Of a stretch of 64,000 nucleotides of DNA, positions 20,974-32,636 are shown one piece after another. The notes beneath the pieces are model-generated. The model ran no database searches. It was not told the origin of the DNA and saw only the letters and a list, made by a program, of their open reading frames with translations. The translations under genes were made by a program, and so were the position numbers. How positions within the stretch are numbered: position 1 is the stretch's first letter; the number at the start of each line of letters is the position of its first letter. The DNA comes from Flaccisagitta enflata (taxonomy: Eukaryota; Chaetognatha; Sagittoidea; Aphragmophora), in contig OZ231128.1 of assembly GCA_965153355.1 (NCBI GenBank), forward strand, positions 6,758,001 through 6,822,000. The letters are read 5' to 3'.

Positions 20974-21173
20974 AAAATATTTTTCTGTTTATTACCCTCT
21001 TCAAGACGACCCTCCCTTTTCCAATCTCATATAAGCACATAAGGAATTATCAAAATGAAAGAGCTAATGACCCCTACAAATGATGCAAATTATGTTTTTC
21101 TTAGCATCATGCCCTTGCTAAAATAGATAAAAAAAAACTAGAAAAAAGAAAAAGAAATAAAATGTAACAGATA

Positions 21174-21357
21174 AACAAGGCCGGATACACGGCTACCCTA
21201 GTCGCGTGCGGGTGGGCAGGGGCAGTATTTAAGTTACTAAAGCGTTTTGGCTGGAGCAGTAAGGCCAAAGACCACAAAAACATAAACAAAAGTAAATGGG
21301 GACCAACCGACCAACCGACAGACAAAGTGGGGTGAAGAGTCGCGTAGCACGAGACTA
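21174..21357 (-). repeat. 3AH repeat, subtype B
   Basis: The copy runs on the minus strand from AGTCTCGTGCTACGCGACT to GCACGCGACT and GTATCCGGCCTTGTT. The interior has CTGCTCCAGCC and GCCCCTGCCCACC. Confidence 0.75.
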
Positions 21358-21395
21358 AAAATAGATAAATTGATACTTACAGTATCCTACAGTTT

Positions 21396-21512
21396 CCTAC
21401 AGTATGTTCTGTAAGAATATCGCTTATTTGGCGGTTGCTAGGTGCCATCACACATGGTTACGCTCTCTAGCAATGGCCAAACGATCGATATTCTTACAGA
21501 ACATACTGTGGG
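21396..21512. mobile_element. Small 117-bp palindromic MITE
   Basis: CAGTATGTTCTGTAAGAATA at the left has its inverse at the right. The centre includes GCTAGG/CTAGC-like text. No unambiguous target duplication is seen. Confidence 0.65.
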
Positions 21513-22958
21513 AAAGTTGTTTCAAATTTGATTTTGAGCAATGTTCCCTGAAAAAAATTTCTTAAGATATTGATATTTTGTGGAACCCTGCTTCCTTGAC
21601 AACGCCGTTAATGGTACCCCACCATTAGTGAACAACAAGCTGCAGTCCCAAATTTTTCAGGCCTTTTGTAATGTTAAATTGCCCCTAGATAACGGGCACT
21701 CATTTTGCTGTGACTCGCCAATATAGGTTAAATATTTAAATCACTATCAATCCATTGATATGTGTAGAAAGTTTGAATTCAATATTTCAACTGTAAGATG
21801 ACAAAAAATGAATTTGAATTTCTGTCATTTTTTACAAAAAATGAGTTAGGTAGACGGTTTTTTTTTTAGGCCTATCTTTAATCAAACATTAAGCACTTTT
21901 TCTTTTTTCATTGCACTAAGGACTAGTTGAAGGATCTTTCCTCCAATTTTAAAGGATTTTTTCCATTTCAATCTAGAGAAATGAACATTTTCCTGGAGCG
22001 TTACAATTCAGAGGTGCTCCTTGTTGTAGCTGTAACACTTGTGTCACACTATGATTCATAGTATGCCACGGCATAGTAACATCAGTGACGAAAAATTTAT
22101 CTTCATGATTGGAAAGAAAATCAAATTCGGTACTTGCACTAAAAATTTCAACTCTTAACTCCAAAACGTTTGGTCACAGTGAAATTCCAAAGTTGATCAC
22201 TACAAAAATAAGAATTGAATTGTAACGCTCGCCAACCAAGCCTCGTAGTCAATTCTTTGTTTCCACACAGCGCTTCTCACACAAATGCGCAATGCTTTTA
22301 AGTTCTAGTTTGGTAAAATTTCTCAAAATTCAAATTCGCATATCTCAGGAACTATTTGAGCTAGTCCGATGAAATTTTGCGTGGTTGGTATCTGGATCAA
22401 GAGGGTCCTTTTCCTAAAATCTGATGCGACCTAAAGAATGTCGAGCAGTCCAACCAGACCAACCAGCCTACCAGATGAAAACATGAAAAAATTGCATAAC
22501 TTCTAAAATAATTGTCCGATCTGGTTGAAATTTTGCATGAAGCTTCCTTTAAAGTTTCCTCGTTGCTGGCATGAAACAGAGCTTGGTAAAAAAAATCTTC
22601 CTACCAACGGCCTACCCAGCCAGAAATGGTACTTGTAGAGATTTTTTTGTAAGACTAAAAAAATTCAAAAAAATCTCAGAACCATGATCACACATGTGTG
22701 TTTGAACGTTATCAATAAATATTTCACTGTCATATTGATTTGTTTATTGTATTTTGCTAAATTTTCTAGTAATAACATTTCCGACAATATCTATTTAAGC
22801 CTAATTTGCATGAAAAATGAGCTTACTTAAGCAAATCCAAGAATGGATTCATATGTAAAAATTGGTAAGCTACATGATGATGTATGGTTTTGTTCAATTT
22901 TCAAACATATAAAATTTATGAATTTCATCCCGTCCAAGGTCGGCTAAGCGTGACACCA

Positions 22959-24579
22959 TTCATATTTTGTCAAGTCTGGATGAGGGATCAGAGCCATTGC
23001 AAAGAATCTGTGAGCTTCAATCTTTTTTTTCTTTCAAAAAAGTATCTCAGTTGATTCTTTTCCTCCCGACTTTCCTCGAGCCACATCTTCTCAAAAAACC
23101 TCACGCGACTTTACACCTTGCCGTGTTGGTTGGTTGGTTGGTTGGTTGGTTGGTTGGTCAATTTGTCAAATTTTTGTATTTCAAGCAGTTTTTGCATTAC
23201 TGCTCCGGCCCAACCATCCGCGATTGGATTGCTGTGTATCCCGCATTGTTACCTTGTATACAGATATGAAGCAGTAATCAAGTTTACCAAATATTTATAT
23301 GTAAATGATATTGCACACCACTATGGGGTGATGATCAAAATGTCCCTTTTTCCATGTCCCAGCATAAAATGTCCCTGAAATCCAATGTCCCCGACCAAAA
23401 TATCCCTTTTACAAATGTCCCTTTTAATGTCCCTTTTTATTCAAATTGAGCCAACTTTGCCATTATCAGTTGACACTCGTGACTTGTCACTCAGCTTGTG
23501 GTACATTATTGAAGAGAAGTCTGTAACTCGTCACTCGTCACTCCTTTTCAGGCTTCTTTAACCCATTCGTCACTCATCACTCGTCACTCGTAACTCACTT
23601 TTTCCACATTTTCCTTCTTTTTTCTTCATTTTTTTGTCATTCGTCACTCATTCCCCCCCCATTTTTTTTTTGTCATTCGTCACTCGTCACTCGCCTATCA
23701 ATATTTCCACATTCTCTCTCTGTTTTGATCCTCGTCACTCGCTAATCTACATTTTTCCCATTTTTTTCTTTTTTTCAGCTTTCTCAATCCGAATTTTTTT
23801 TACTCTCTTCTCCAAAATATGCAGAATAATATTTGAAAAAAATCTAGAAGCCTGATCTTCCAATCGATTTGTTTTTAAAAAAGGGACATGTTTTACCTAA
23901 ATCCCACTATGCACTTTTTATCAATTGTCTAGATGATTAAAACTTATCGATTTATCAATGGGCAGGGCTGTACATGAAAATGTGTTTCCATGGCAACCAG
24001 ATAGCATGGGCAATGAAGCATCCCTTGATTAGACTCTGATTCAAATATCACTTCTTTGGCTTCATTGGTTTCCCTGTAATGCTTGCCCCCATTATCTCAA
24101 GTCTAGAAGGAATCTACTGTACAATATTTGGTCAACGGCCAGAGGGGTTGGCTGATGTCCCTGATGTCTCATTCAATATGATGCTGTATCTTTTCAGTTA
24201 CTATCTAAAACATATGCTTAGCAGCAAGCATTTGGGAACAAATCTCTGCTTAAAACAAGAAATTCATATAAAAACCGGTGAGATTCTGAAACTACCTTGA
24301 ATTTATGAGCTCATGCCACCAACTGTATTCTTCTATCTCAACTTGTTAAGAAATGACAAGCAAAACAAGTTTGCCACTCCAAACTCAAAACAGCGAAAAA
24401 ATCACATCCCATAACCTGTCAGTTACCGTACTTGGCAAAACATTATTTTTCAGTCATATCAGGATTTGTTTTACTGCTAATGTGATGCCAAAGGGTAGTC
24501 ATGTCATGTCCTTGTTCCCTCCAAACCTAGTGTCTTACTATCTTCCAAAAAAAAGTTTCAGCATGTTTACATGTGACTG
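22959..24579. other. Centre of the 4-kb foldback, no gene recognised
   Basis: Repeated ATGTCCCTTTT occurs at 23336-23440 and TCACTCGTCACTCG at 23465-23750. Open frames at 24079 and 24353 (73 and 79 codons) have no recognisable motif. Confidence 0.4.
23101..23250 (+). repeat. 3AH repeat, subtype A, 5'-truncated
   Basis: The copy starts at CACGCGACT, lacking the first hairpin arm. It has seven TTGG units, then CATTACTGCTCCGGCCCAAC and ATCCGCGATTGG, and ends CGCATTGTT. Confidence 0.7.
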
Positions 24580-25994
24580 GTGTCACGCTTAGCCGACCTT
24601 GGACGGGATGAAATTCATCAATTTTACATGTTTGAAAATTGAACAAAACCATTCATCATCATGTAGCTTACCAATTTTTACATATGAATCCATTCTTGGA
24701 TTTTCTTAAGTAAGCTCATTTTTCATGCAAATTGGGCTTAAATAGATATTGTTGGAAATTTTACTACTAGAAAATTTAGCAAAAAAAAATAAAGAAATTA
24801 ATATAACAGTGAAATTCTTATTGATAACGTTCAAGCAAACATGTGTGATCATGTTTCTGAAATTTTTTCGAATTTTTTTAGTTTTATAAAAAAATCTCTA
24901 TAAGTACCATTTCTGGCTGGGTGGGCTGTCGGTAAGACTTTTTTTACCAACCTCTGTTTCATGCCAGTGACGAGGAATCTTTAAAGGAAGCTTCATGCAA
25001 AATTTCAACCAGATCGGACAATTATTTTAGAAGTTACGCAATTTTTTCATTTTTTCATCTGGTAGGCTGGTTGGTCTGGTTGGACTGCTCGACATTCTTT
25101 AGGTCGCATCAGATTTTAGACAAAGGACCCTCTTGATCCAGATACCAACCATGCAAAATTTCATTGGGCTAGCTCAAATAGTTCCTGAGATATGCGAATT
25201 TGAATTTTGAGAAATTTTACCAAACTAAAACTTAAAAGCATCGCGCGTTTGTGTGAGAAGCGCTGTGTGGAAACAAAGAATTAACTACGAGGCCTGGTTG
25301 GCGAGCGTTACAATTCAATTCTTATTTTTGTAGTGATCAACTTTGGAATTTCACTGTGACCAAACGTTTTGGAGTTAAGAGTTGAAATTTTAAGTGCAAG
25401 TACAGAATTTGACCTTCTTTCCCATCATGAAGATGAATTTTTTGTCACTTATGTAACTAAACCGTGGCATAGTATGAATCATAGTGTGACACAAGTGTTA
25501 CAGCTACAACAAAGAGCACCTTTGAATTGTAACGCTCCAGGAAAATGTTCATTTCTCTAGATTGAAATGGAAAAAAATCCTTGAAAATTGGAGGAAAGGT
25601 CCTTCAACTAGTCCTTAATGCAATGAAAAAAGAAAAAGTGCTTAATGTTTGATTAAAGATAGGCCTACAAAAAAAATGTCTACCTAACTCATTTCTTGTA
25701 AAAAATGACAGTAAAATTAAGGGGAAGAGTATTATAATCCTAATTCATTTTTTGTCATCTTACAGTTGTAATATTGAAATCAATCTTTCTACACATATCA
25801 ATGGATTGATAGTGATTGCTTACAAGCTATTGGATGACCCCCGTCGACATTTTTTGATTGGTTAAACTTGCATTTTGCTTGCAGGGACAGGAAAAGAAGC
25901 GATGACACTTCTTCAATGGTGGAGTCAGGGTTTTTCGCACGCATGACGAAACTCGGAATTAAGCATGTATATCTCAGCTAATAATCAACCAATA

Positions 25995-26275
25995 ACCAAA
26001 AAATTGGTGACGAAAATGAAGCCCTTCAAATTTGCGAGCTGTCTACGCAAGTCGCATCTCTCTAGCTCAATGCATTCAAAAGTTATTCAAGTTTGAATGA
26101 AATGTTTCAATTTTACTTTTGCCATTTGCCCATTTCTCCAAAATCTTCAAACGGTATCACTTTACTTTTTCTTAAATTACTTCTAAATGCATTGAGCTAG
26201 ACGGATGCGGTTTGCGTAGACAGCTTGCAAATTTGAAGGGCTTTATTCATGTCACCAATTTTTCTATGTTTTGCT
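25995..26275. mobile_element. Small foldback element
   Basis: AATTGGTGACGAAAATGAAG and the following 80 bases (26000-26095) recur inverted at about 26165-26275 (CTTTATTCATGTCACCAATT). The spacer is about 70 bases. Confidence 0.65.
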
Positions 26276-26680
26276 GAGTCTCTTTGGAGTTCTTTGGAGC
26301 TAAACCTAACAAAACTAGGGATCAAGAAAATCGCGAGAAAGGTCTGGAACTCCATCACTCCACACTATCTCGGGACTCAGCAGACCTGTACATTCTTCTA
26401 GCCTTCCGAGTAGCAGGATTTTCCCACTCAAACTTTCTGACTTATCCACATCTGTAATCCTTTTAACGACCATTTTTTTCTTCAGCCTTAAAACACCTCA
26501 GTGAAGCCTTTTTTTACCACTCCAGTAAAGTGCACACCTTCAAGTGGAATAGTATAGTAAAATATAATATTGACATCTTTCTTTATCCTATTTGTCATCT
26601 TTGTCATCTTTCCAACTATCTGTCTCCCCCCTGTTTGTCTTGCTCCCTATACTTTTTTATCCTCTTCTCATTTCTTTTTT

Positions 26681-26832
26681 TAGTCGCGGACTCTACACCT
26701 TGCCGTGTCGGTTGGTCGGTCCGTCCCTCCGTCCGTCGGTCCGTTGGTCACATTTCTAAATTGCGATTGGTTTTCGCATTACTGCTCCTGCCAAGCCGTC
26801 CGCGACTGGATTGCCGTGTATCCGGCCTTGTT
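26681..26832 (+). repeat. 3AH repeat, subtype A, hairpin loop lost
   Basis: The 5' end is AGTCGCGGACTCTACACC, so the second arm CGCGACT has been lost, but the third arm GTCCGCGACT is still an exact complement of the first. Confidence 0.75.
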
Positions 26833-26889
26833 TTTTCTTAACTTATTTCCCCTTCTTCTTCTTCTCCTTCTCCTTCTTCTCCTGCTTTT

Positions 26890-27044
26890 TAGTTGCGGAC
26901 ACGCAACTCTATAAGAGGCTTTGTCCGTCCGTCTGTTGGTTGGTCGGTCGGTCGGTCCGTAACCACGAGTTGAAAAGTGGGAAAACGCGCATTTCCGCCC
27001 CTGCCCACCCGTCCGCAACTGATGGCCGTGTATCCGGCCTTGTT
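26890..27044 (+). repeat. 3AH repeat, subtype C
   Basis: The first arm is AGTTGCGGAC, the second CGCAACT and the third GTCCGCAACT. All three carry the A/T change relative to subtype A, so pairing is kept. It ends GTATCCGGCCTTGTT and runs into a (TTC)n tract. Confidence 0.8.
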
Positions 27045-27205
27045 TCTTTTTCTCTTGTTCCTCTTGTTCTTGTTCGTCTTCTTCTTCTTCTTCTTCTTCT
27101 TCTTCTTCTTCTTCTTCTTCTTCTTCTTCTTCTTCTTCTTCTTCGTCTTCTTTTTCTTTGTCTTCTTTTTCTTTGTCTTCTTCTTTTTTTCTTTCTTGTC
27201 TTCTC
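27045..27205 (+). repeat. (TTC)n microsatellite
   Basis: A TTC run with interspersed TCG and TTTTTC directly follows the 3' end of a 3AH copy. Open frames on both strands here are artefacts. Confidence 0.85.
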
Positions 27206-27225
27206 CTTCTCCTGTCAACATGACC

Positions 27226-27912
27226 AACAGGCCAACAGTCGCGTGCAAAGTTACAACACAATTACACAACTTCATACAACACAACTTCATACTACATAAC
27301 TTCATACTATATAACTACATACTACAACTTCATACTACATAACTTCATACTACAACTTCATATTACATAACGTCTGTCCCAAAAAAAAGTTACATTCTGA
27401 ACCAATAACGAGTGTCCAATGAAAAGTTGACAAAATACCCAAAATACTCAAAAATACCCAATGATACTCAAAAATACCCAATAATACCCAAAAACACCTA
27501 AAAATACCCATAGATACTTAAAAATACTCAAAAATACCCAAAAGTACCCAAAAGTATCTGAAAGAACCCTAAAATACCTTAAGTACCTAAAATAACTTAA
27601 TAATGACCAAAAATACCCAAAAATACCCATAAGTACCCAAAAATACCCAAAAATACCCAAAAATACTCAAAAATACCTAAAAAAAACCATACGTATCTGA
27701 AAGTACCCTAAAATGACTTAAGTACCTAAAATTACTTGAGTACCCTAAAGTACCCTGAAGTACCCTAAAGTACCCTGAAATACCCTTGAGTACCTTAAAA
27801 TACCTTAAAAAAACTTAAAAAGTCATAATTTCAAAAATGTGACTGACGGACGGACCGACCGACCGACCAACCGACTCGGCAAGGTGTAGAGTCGTGTGCA
27901 CGCGACTAAAAA
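27226..27912 (-). repeat. 3AH repeat, subtype D, expanded interior
   Basis: On the minus strand it runs from AGTCGCGTGCACACGACT to the third arm GCACGCGACTGTTGGCC. The interior contains TACTTCATACTACATAAC repeats (27262-27368) and long runs of TACCCAAAAA repeats (27430-27800). Confidence 0.7.
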
Positions 27913-28196
27913 TCTCCGAGATAGCTCATGATCTTCCAAGTAGCAGCGCTACTCGCTACTCCAGAATGTACAGGTCTGCTCGGGAGGCTCTTCAAATTGC
28001 TTTCCTGATGAATGGCGGCTGCAATTCAGGCAATAGGAGCTCAAACTTGATATCTATGGATTTGCAATTGATTTATATCCATTTCTACTTCAATAAATAA
28101 AATTATGATACAGTTGAAACTTTTTTTTGAATATAGTATCAGATACTTCTTTGGAGACATCCACAGAGAAGAGAACACGCACAAGCATGTGCCTAA

Positions 28197-28348
28197 AACA
28201 AGGCCGGATACACGGCAATCCAGTCACGGACAGTTGGGCAGGAGCAGTAATGCAAAATCCGCTTGCATTTCAAAAAAATTTGGGACCTACCAACAGACCT
28301 ACCAACCTACCGACAGACCAAGGTGTAGAGTCGCGTGTCCGAGACTAA
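28197..28348 (-). repeat. 3AH repeat, subtype A
   Basis: On the minus strand it opens AGTCTCGGACACGCGACT and closes GTCCGTGACTGGATTGCC, GTATCCGGCCTTGTT. The arms pair with one mismatch. Confidence 0.75.
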
Positions 28349-28351
28349 AAT

Positions 28352-29160
28352 TCTGTGGTGAGGGGAGATCATGTTGTTCTACTTCTAAATACCTCTAATA
28401 GTCGCAAACGCGTTAGATAGTCAGCGGTACCCATTGCCCCTATGTGAGTTTATGTGGGTGTGAAGTAGTTAGAGGAGCAGTTGATAGTAGTTCATTTCAA
28501 TTTTAGATACCAAGTTGACAGGATCAACATTAGACATTAAAAAATTATTATTTTTGATCTTAGCTTTTACAAAACCTCATTTTCGATTTATTTCAATAAG
28601 ATAAGAAAAATATGTGAAATTGTCAGGGGGAATCTCCCGCTACACTGTGACCCATAAAAAAGGAAACAGCTATTCTATCCAATATTTCTCATAAAAGAAT
28701 GACTTTTTAACATTTCTTTTTTAAGGAATGGAAAGAGTGTCATCAAATGAAGCCAATGTCACAAATAACAGGAGTTTTCATCAATCATTTTAGATTCTAT
28801 GATTTGGAAAAAAGTCGAGATTTGAAGATTCGAAGACTTTTTGATTTCCGCGAAGAAAAGTTGTTTTCCCTTTTTTTCATGGGGCGTTTGAGAAAGTTGA
28901 TCAGTTTTGGGAGCCAAATGAGACTACGTATGAAATTAATAGCTAAGAAAGAGCTGATTCTCCTCTTTCAGATGACGCCAAGCAGAATTCTGTGCAATCA
29001 ATAGTTTTTTGAGCTATGATTTTTTTAATCTTTTTTTATTTTTCCAAATTTTTTGTGTTTTCCCGAAAAACGAGGAATTGAGTTAGTTGAAGTGTACTTG
29101 AACTTTGAAATGTCCCAGGTGGTAATTGTGCATCCTGGCAGCACAGTCTCTCTCTCATTT
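28352..29160. other. No gene seen
   Basis: Unique-looking AT-rich sequence. An 85-codon open frame (28747-29004) is Lys/Arg/Phe-rich and has no recognisable motif. Confidence 0.3.
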
Positions 29161-29164
29161 CAAC

Positions 29165-29332
29165 TAAAGAGTCTATGAGAGGCTTTGTCTGTCAGTCCAT
29201 CCATCAGTCTGTTGGTCTGTCTGTCCGTCCGAGTTTAAAAGTGGAAAAACAAGCAGTCTAGATGCTTGTGCGTGGGGGTTGGGGTGTGGATGGGGGTTGG
29301 ATGCCCCTGTCCACAATGATATTGTAACCCCG
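29165..29332 (+). repeat. 3AH-related fragment (subtype G)
   Basis: AGAGTCTATGAGAGGCTTTGTC and a GTCCGTCC tract are followed by GGGGTTGGGGTGTGGATG. A related copy is at 48097-48225. The first hairpin arm is lost. Confidence 0.5.
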
Positions 29333-29383
29333 TGTTATATTTTTTTCTCTGTTTCTCTCTCTGTGTCTCTCTTCCCCTCTGTC

Positions 29384-29489
<106 letters not shown>

Positions 29490-29579
29490 TCTCAGCATTT
29501 ACGACTTTTTTCCTACGGCGATTAGCTGCCTTTATTGGTAAAAAGAAGATGATGGTGTCGAGATCTGTGTATGAACTGT

Positions 29580-30385
29580 AAATTTTTCAAAAAATATAAA
29601 AAAAAAAGACCTTTTTCATTCAATTTTTATCATTTGCACTAAAATCATAGATCATTTGAAAGATATTCAAAAAAGTTTTTATTTGCCGCCAATCTCGCAT
29701 TTCTGGCTCAACTCGGTTAGATACAGTAAAGGATAGACTGAAGAGTATTGATTTTCAAGTTTGAAAAGACGTATTGCCAAATTGTACCTATTTAACTTCA
29801 AACAAATGTCATTTCCAAACAAGTGAAGCTAGGAGGCTGGGATTGGTCTAGAATGAAAGATCTTTGGGAAATCTTTCAAATGGTCACTGAATTATCCTAC
29901 TTTCTTCTATTCAAACATGGATATTATAAGACAGGAAAAAAAGATCTGTCATTTTTGAAATTTGTTTGATGAAAACGTTTTTTTTCTTTGTCATTCATAA
30001 AAGGGTTAAATAAAATGAAAACCTAGCAAAATCCATGACATTTATAAAAGCCTTCAAAAATCTATCATTTGAGCGTTTTTTTGAGTTACTAGCTCAATTG
30101 ATTTAGAAATTACAACAGTTTTAGTAAAATTTCTCCTTTACAAACTATGAGAGAGAATCTATTGTTTTCCCACTTTGGTTTTGATACATTTGTCCTGATT
30201 TTAACATAAGATTCAAACAAATTGATCAAATTTGATGGGACTGGTGGCAAATTGATGATTTAAAGCTATTTAAAATGCTCATAAGTTACAATTCAATTTG
30301 TTGAATTCAAACTATGTAAATTAGAATGAAAGTTGTTTCTTTTTTAATGAGTCGCACTGTACTCAGAAGGCTGGAAGAAAAAGCA
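29580..30385. other. No gene seen
   Basis: AT-rich sequence with no ORF, repeat or motif that I recognise. Confidence 0.3.
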
Positions 30386-30389
30386 TGTA

Positions 30390-30566
30390 CAGTTGAACCC
30401 CGCTCTAACGGATTTCAGGGGACCAACAGTTTTCTTCTGTTATAGGCGGACTTCTGTTATTGCCAACAAAGGAAATAAAACAAATCAACTTGAAGGGACC
30501 ATGAATTTGTATTTGTTATAGGCAGAATTCCGTTGGTGGCGGGTCCGTTAGAGCGGGGTTCAACTG
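30390..30566. mobile_element. 177-bp MITE, pogo/Tc1-mariner type
   Basis: The ends are CAGTTGAACCCCGCTCTAAC and its inverse. TA flanks both sides (30388-30389, 30567-30568). A second internal pair (GTTATAGGCGGACTTCTGTT and its near inverse) makes it largely palindromic. The CAGTTGAACC terminus and TA target are typical of pogo-like MITEs. Confidence 0.85.
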
Positions 30567-30567
30567 T

Positions 30568-31191
30568 ATGCATGTATGTACAAAGGTTGCTAATAAGATT
30601 TCACGAAACAACAGTGTCATAAATAGAGTGAAAAACTTGCTCCCGCCTCAAACACTTAAGATACTCAATCATTCATTCATCCAGCCGCATGTGCAATATG
30701 GGCTTCCAGCATGGGGAGGTTGCAATGCCCAAAATAGAAAGAGAATTATGAATATCCAAAAGAGAGCCATAAGAACAATCACAAAATCTTATTTCTCAGC
30801 ACACACTGAGCCACAAATGAAAGAGCTTGGCCTACTTAAATTTAATGATCTATATGAGCAACAGTGCTTGATGCTAACCCATGACTGCTTTTTTCAAAGA
30901 GCACCCAAAATCATAACAAACTTAATCAGCAGGCAAAGTTCTGATCACAATCTTAGACGACAGGGTCAAAATCCCCTTGACCTTAAAATCCCTAATTTGA
31001 AATCAAGGGCAGCTTGTAATAGCTTCAGTTTCAAAGCTCCAGTTCATTGGAATAATACCCCTATAGAGTTAAGGCAAATTGAACAAAAGCCACTCTTCAA
31101 AAGAAAAATAAAAAAGGTGATTCTTGATAGATATGACCATAAAACTGATTGTAATAATCCTAGATGCAAAGATAAAAAACACCACACTTAG
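30568..31191 (+). CDS. LINE reverse transcriptase, C-terminal part (5'-truncated)
   Basis: The 207-codon frame contains the thumb and C-terminal region of a CR1/Jockey-type ORF2. Family signatures are NKISRNNSVINRVKNLLP, ILNHSFIQPHVQYGLPAWGG (about residues 31-50), KRIMNIQKRAIRTIT (about 58-72), LGLLKFNDLYEQQCL (about 87-101), then a basic tail ending NPRCKDKKHH. The palm with the YxDD motif is missing, as expected for 5' truncation during insertion. The ATG is accidental. The frame lacks stops, so the insertion is probably not old. It begins immediately beside a MITE. Confidence 0.8.
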   Translation: MHVCTKVANKISRNNSVINRVKNLLPPQTLKILNHSFIQPHVQYGLPAWGGCNAQNRKRIMNIQKRAIRTITKSYFSAHTEPQMKELGLLKFNDLYEQQCLMLTHDCFFQRAPKIITNLISRQSSDHNLRRQGQNPLDLKIPNLKSRAACNSFSFKAPVHWNNTPIELRQIEQKPLFKRKIKKVILDRYDHKTDCNNPRCKDKKHHT

Positions 31192-32445
31192 GTTCTTTTG
31201 GTTAGGTTAGGATAGGGTTTCGCTAGGTTAGGTTTTGTTAGGTTCAGATAGGCCCAGTTATCCAATCTTTCTTATTTCCTACTTGCAATTAAGCGTATCA
31301 AAACTAGCATTTTCTGATATTCTATGCCATTTATGGCATCAGACAGTTCCTGGCCCTCACAGGCCATGTCCTGTCAGACCATAGCCCTCTTGTCATAATA
31401 TGAAACCCAGCTTTAGTCCAACAAAAGATAAACTCAAGGGGGTGTCCTTCACGGGACAGACTATTCCCTGCTATACCTGTTTGTTTCCTCAAACAGTGTC
31501 CCTAGCAGGATCCTCATAACAACGGTGCAGTAACAGAAAAATGTGTTGAATTGATCTTCATGTGATTCATATGTTGATTGGTACCTGGTTTCTGTGTCTA
31601 TCTTCATTATCCTTTAAATTCTTTAAATATATTGCAATTGTAATACTTGGTAAGATGGATTGTCTGGAAAACTGTGCACAAACTGAATTTGCGACTTATC
31701 ATATCATATATAACTACTGTGCAGTGTTGCTCCCCCCTGAAGCAGGGGATCTTCTTGTGGGGGCTTCTTCTGGTCTTTTTTCCATCTTTCTTTCTCAGGA
31801 ACACCTGGCTCTGACATCGATTCACCACGGACTTGAAGGACAGGAACATCCAATATTCAACATCCGACAACCAACGCTCAATACCCTTCTGAATCTCTGA
31901 TACTCGTAACCTAGTATCGATAAATGTTTTATATTGTTATATGGTAGCACATACCATCTTTGGATAATTATTTATTCAACTTTTTCTTGTTAATGCTTTT
32001 GTTTAACGTATTTGTATGTTTTTTTATGAATAGTAATTGTATCTTATTTTTTAGTCGCCTGCTACGCGACTCTACACCCCGCTTTGTCCGTCCGTCAGTC
32101 CGTCCGTCCGTCCGTCGGTCCGTCACACTTTACTTTTTCGGTGTTTATGGGGTTTTGGCTATACTGCTCCTGCCCAAATGCTTTACTGACCTCAAATATG
32201 GCCCCTGCCCACCCGCACGCGACTGGGGTAGCCGTGTATCCGGCCTTGTTTTTATAGTACCAATCAATGAGACTCTTGTACTATGAGGGCTAGTTAGAGC
32301 AAGCCCGTCGTAAAACTGGAAAAAAGAAAGTTGTGATGTAACTAGACCTAGACATTGGAGGCTTAGTCATAGTCCTCCCTGACAAACTGTTTACTCCTTG
32401 ATCTTAACCACTGTTTATGTTGGGAAATAAACTGTTTGATTTGAT
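31192..32445 (+). mobile_element. LINE 3' untranslated region, interrupted by a 3AH copy
   Basis: GGTTAGGTTAGG-type repeats follow the stop (31198-31245). The tract ends near AATAAACTGTTTGATTTGAT, like the 3' tail of many LINEs. A 3AH copy (32052-32250) interrupts it. The 112-codon open frame at 31562 has no recognisable domain and I treat it as chance. Confidence 0.55.
32052..32250 (+). repeat. 3AH repeat, subtype B
   Basis: The first arm is AGTCGCCTGC, the second GCGACT and the third GCACGCGACT (one mismatch). The copy has TACACCCCGCTTTGTCCGTC, two CCCCTGCCC-type blocks and the end GTATCCGGCCTTGTT. Confidence 0.8.
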
Positions 32446-32449
32446 GTAT

Positions 32450-32636
32450 TAGTTATGTAATTATGTGATCTTGTGATTATGTGATTATGTAGTTTTGTGA
32501 TTATTTGATTACTTGATTATGCGATTTTTGAGTGTGTAGGTTTGCGTTGTAACCCTGTGATTTTGTGATTATGTGATTATGTAGTTTTGTGATTATGTGG
32601 TTATTTGATTGAGTTTTTTTAGTATGTATGTATGAG
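32450..32636 (+). repeat. GATTATGTGATTATGT minisatellite, left part
   Basis: Degenerate repeats of TTATGTGATTATGTAGTTTTG. The same repeat resumes at 34040, beyond the retroelement. Confidence 0.75.

Larger units (their letters stand above)
21739..25817. mobile_element. 4-kb foldback element with 1.2-kb arms
   Basis: The left arm 21739-22958 and right arm 24580-25817 are inverse copies from AATCACTATCAATCCAT at the outer edge to AAGGTCGGCTAAGCGTGACA at the inner edge. Small indels and substitutions occur throughout. The 1.6-kb centre holds a truncated 3AH copy, ATGTCCC repeats and TCACTCGTCACTCG repeats. No transposase is recognised. The 63-codon frames at both ends are mirror copies. Confidence 0.8.

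Noticed and set aside
26779-27305. Glu/Lys-rich minus-strand frames of 138-160 codons
   Set aside because: They are (GAA)n translations fused to 3AH sequence.
31562-31900. 112-codon frame after the LINE
   Set aside because: No motif, no splice context, and it lies in what appears to be LINE 3' UTR.
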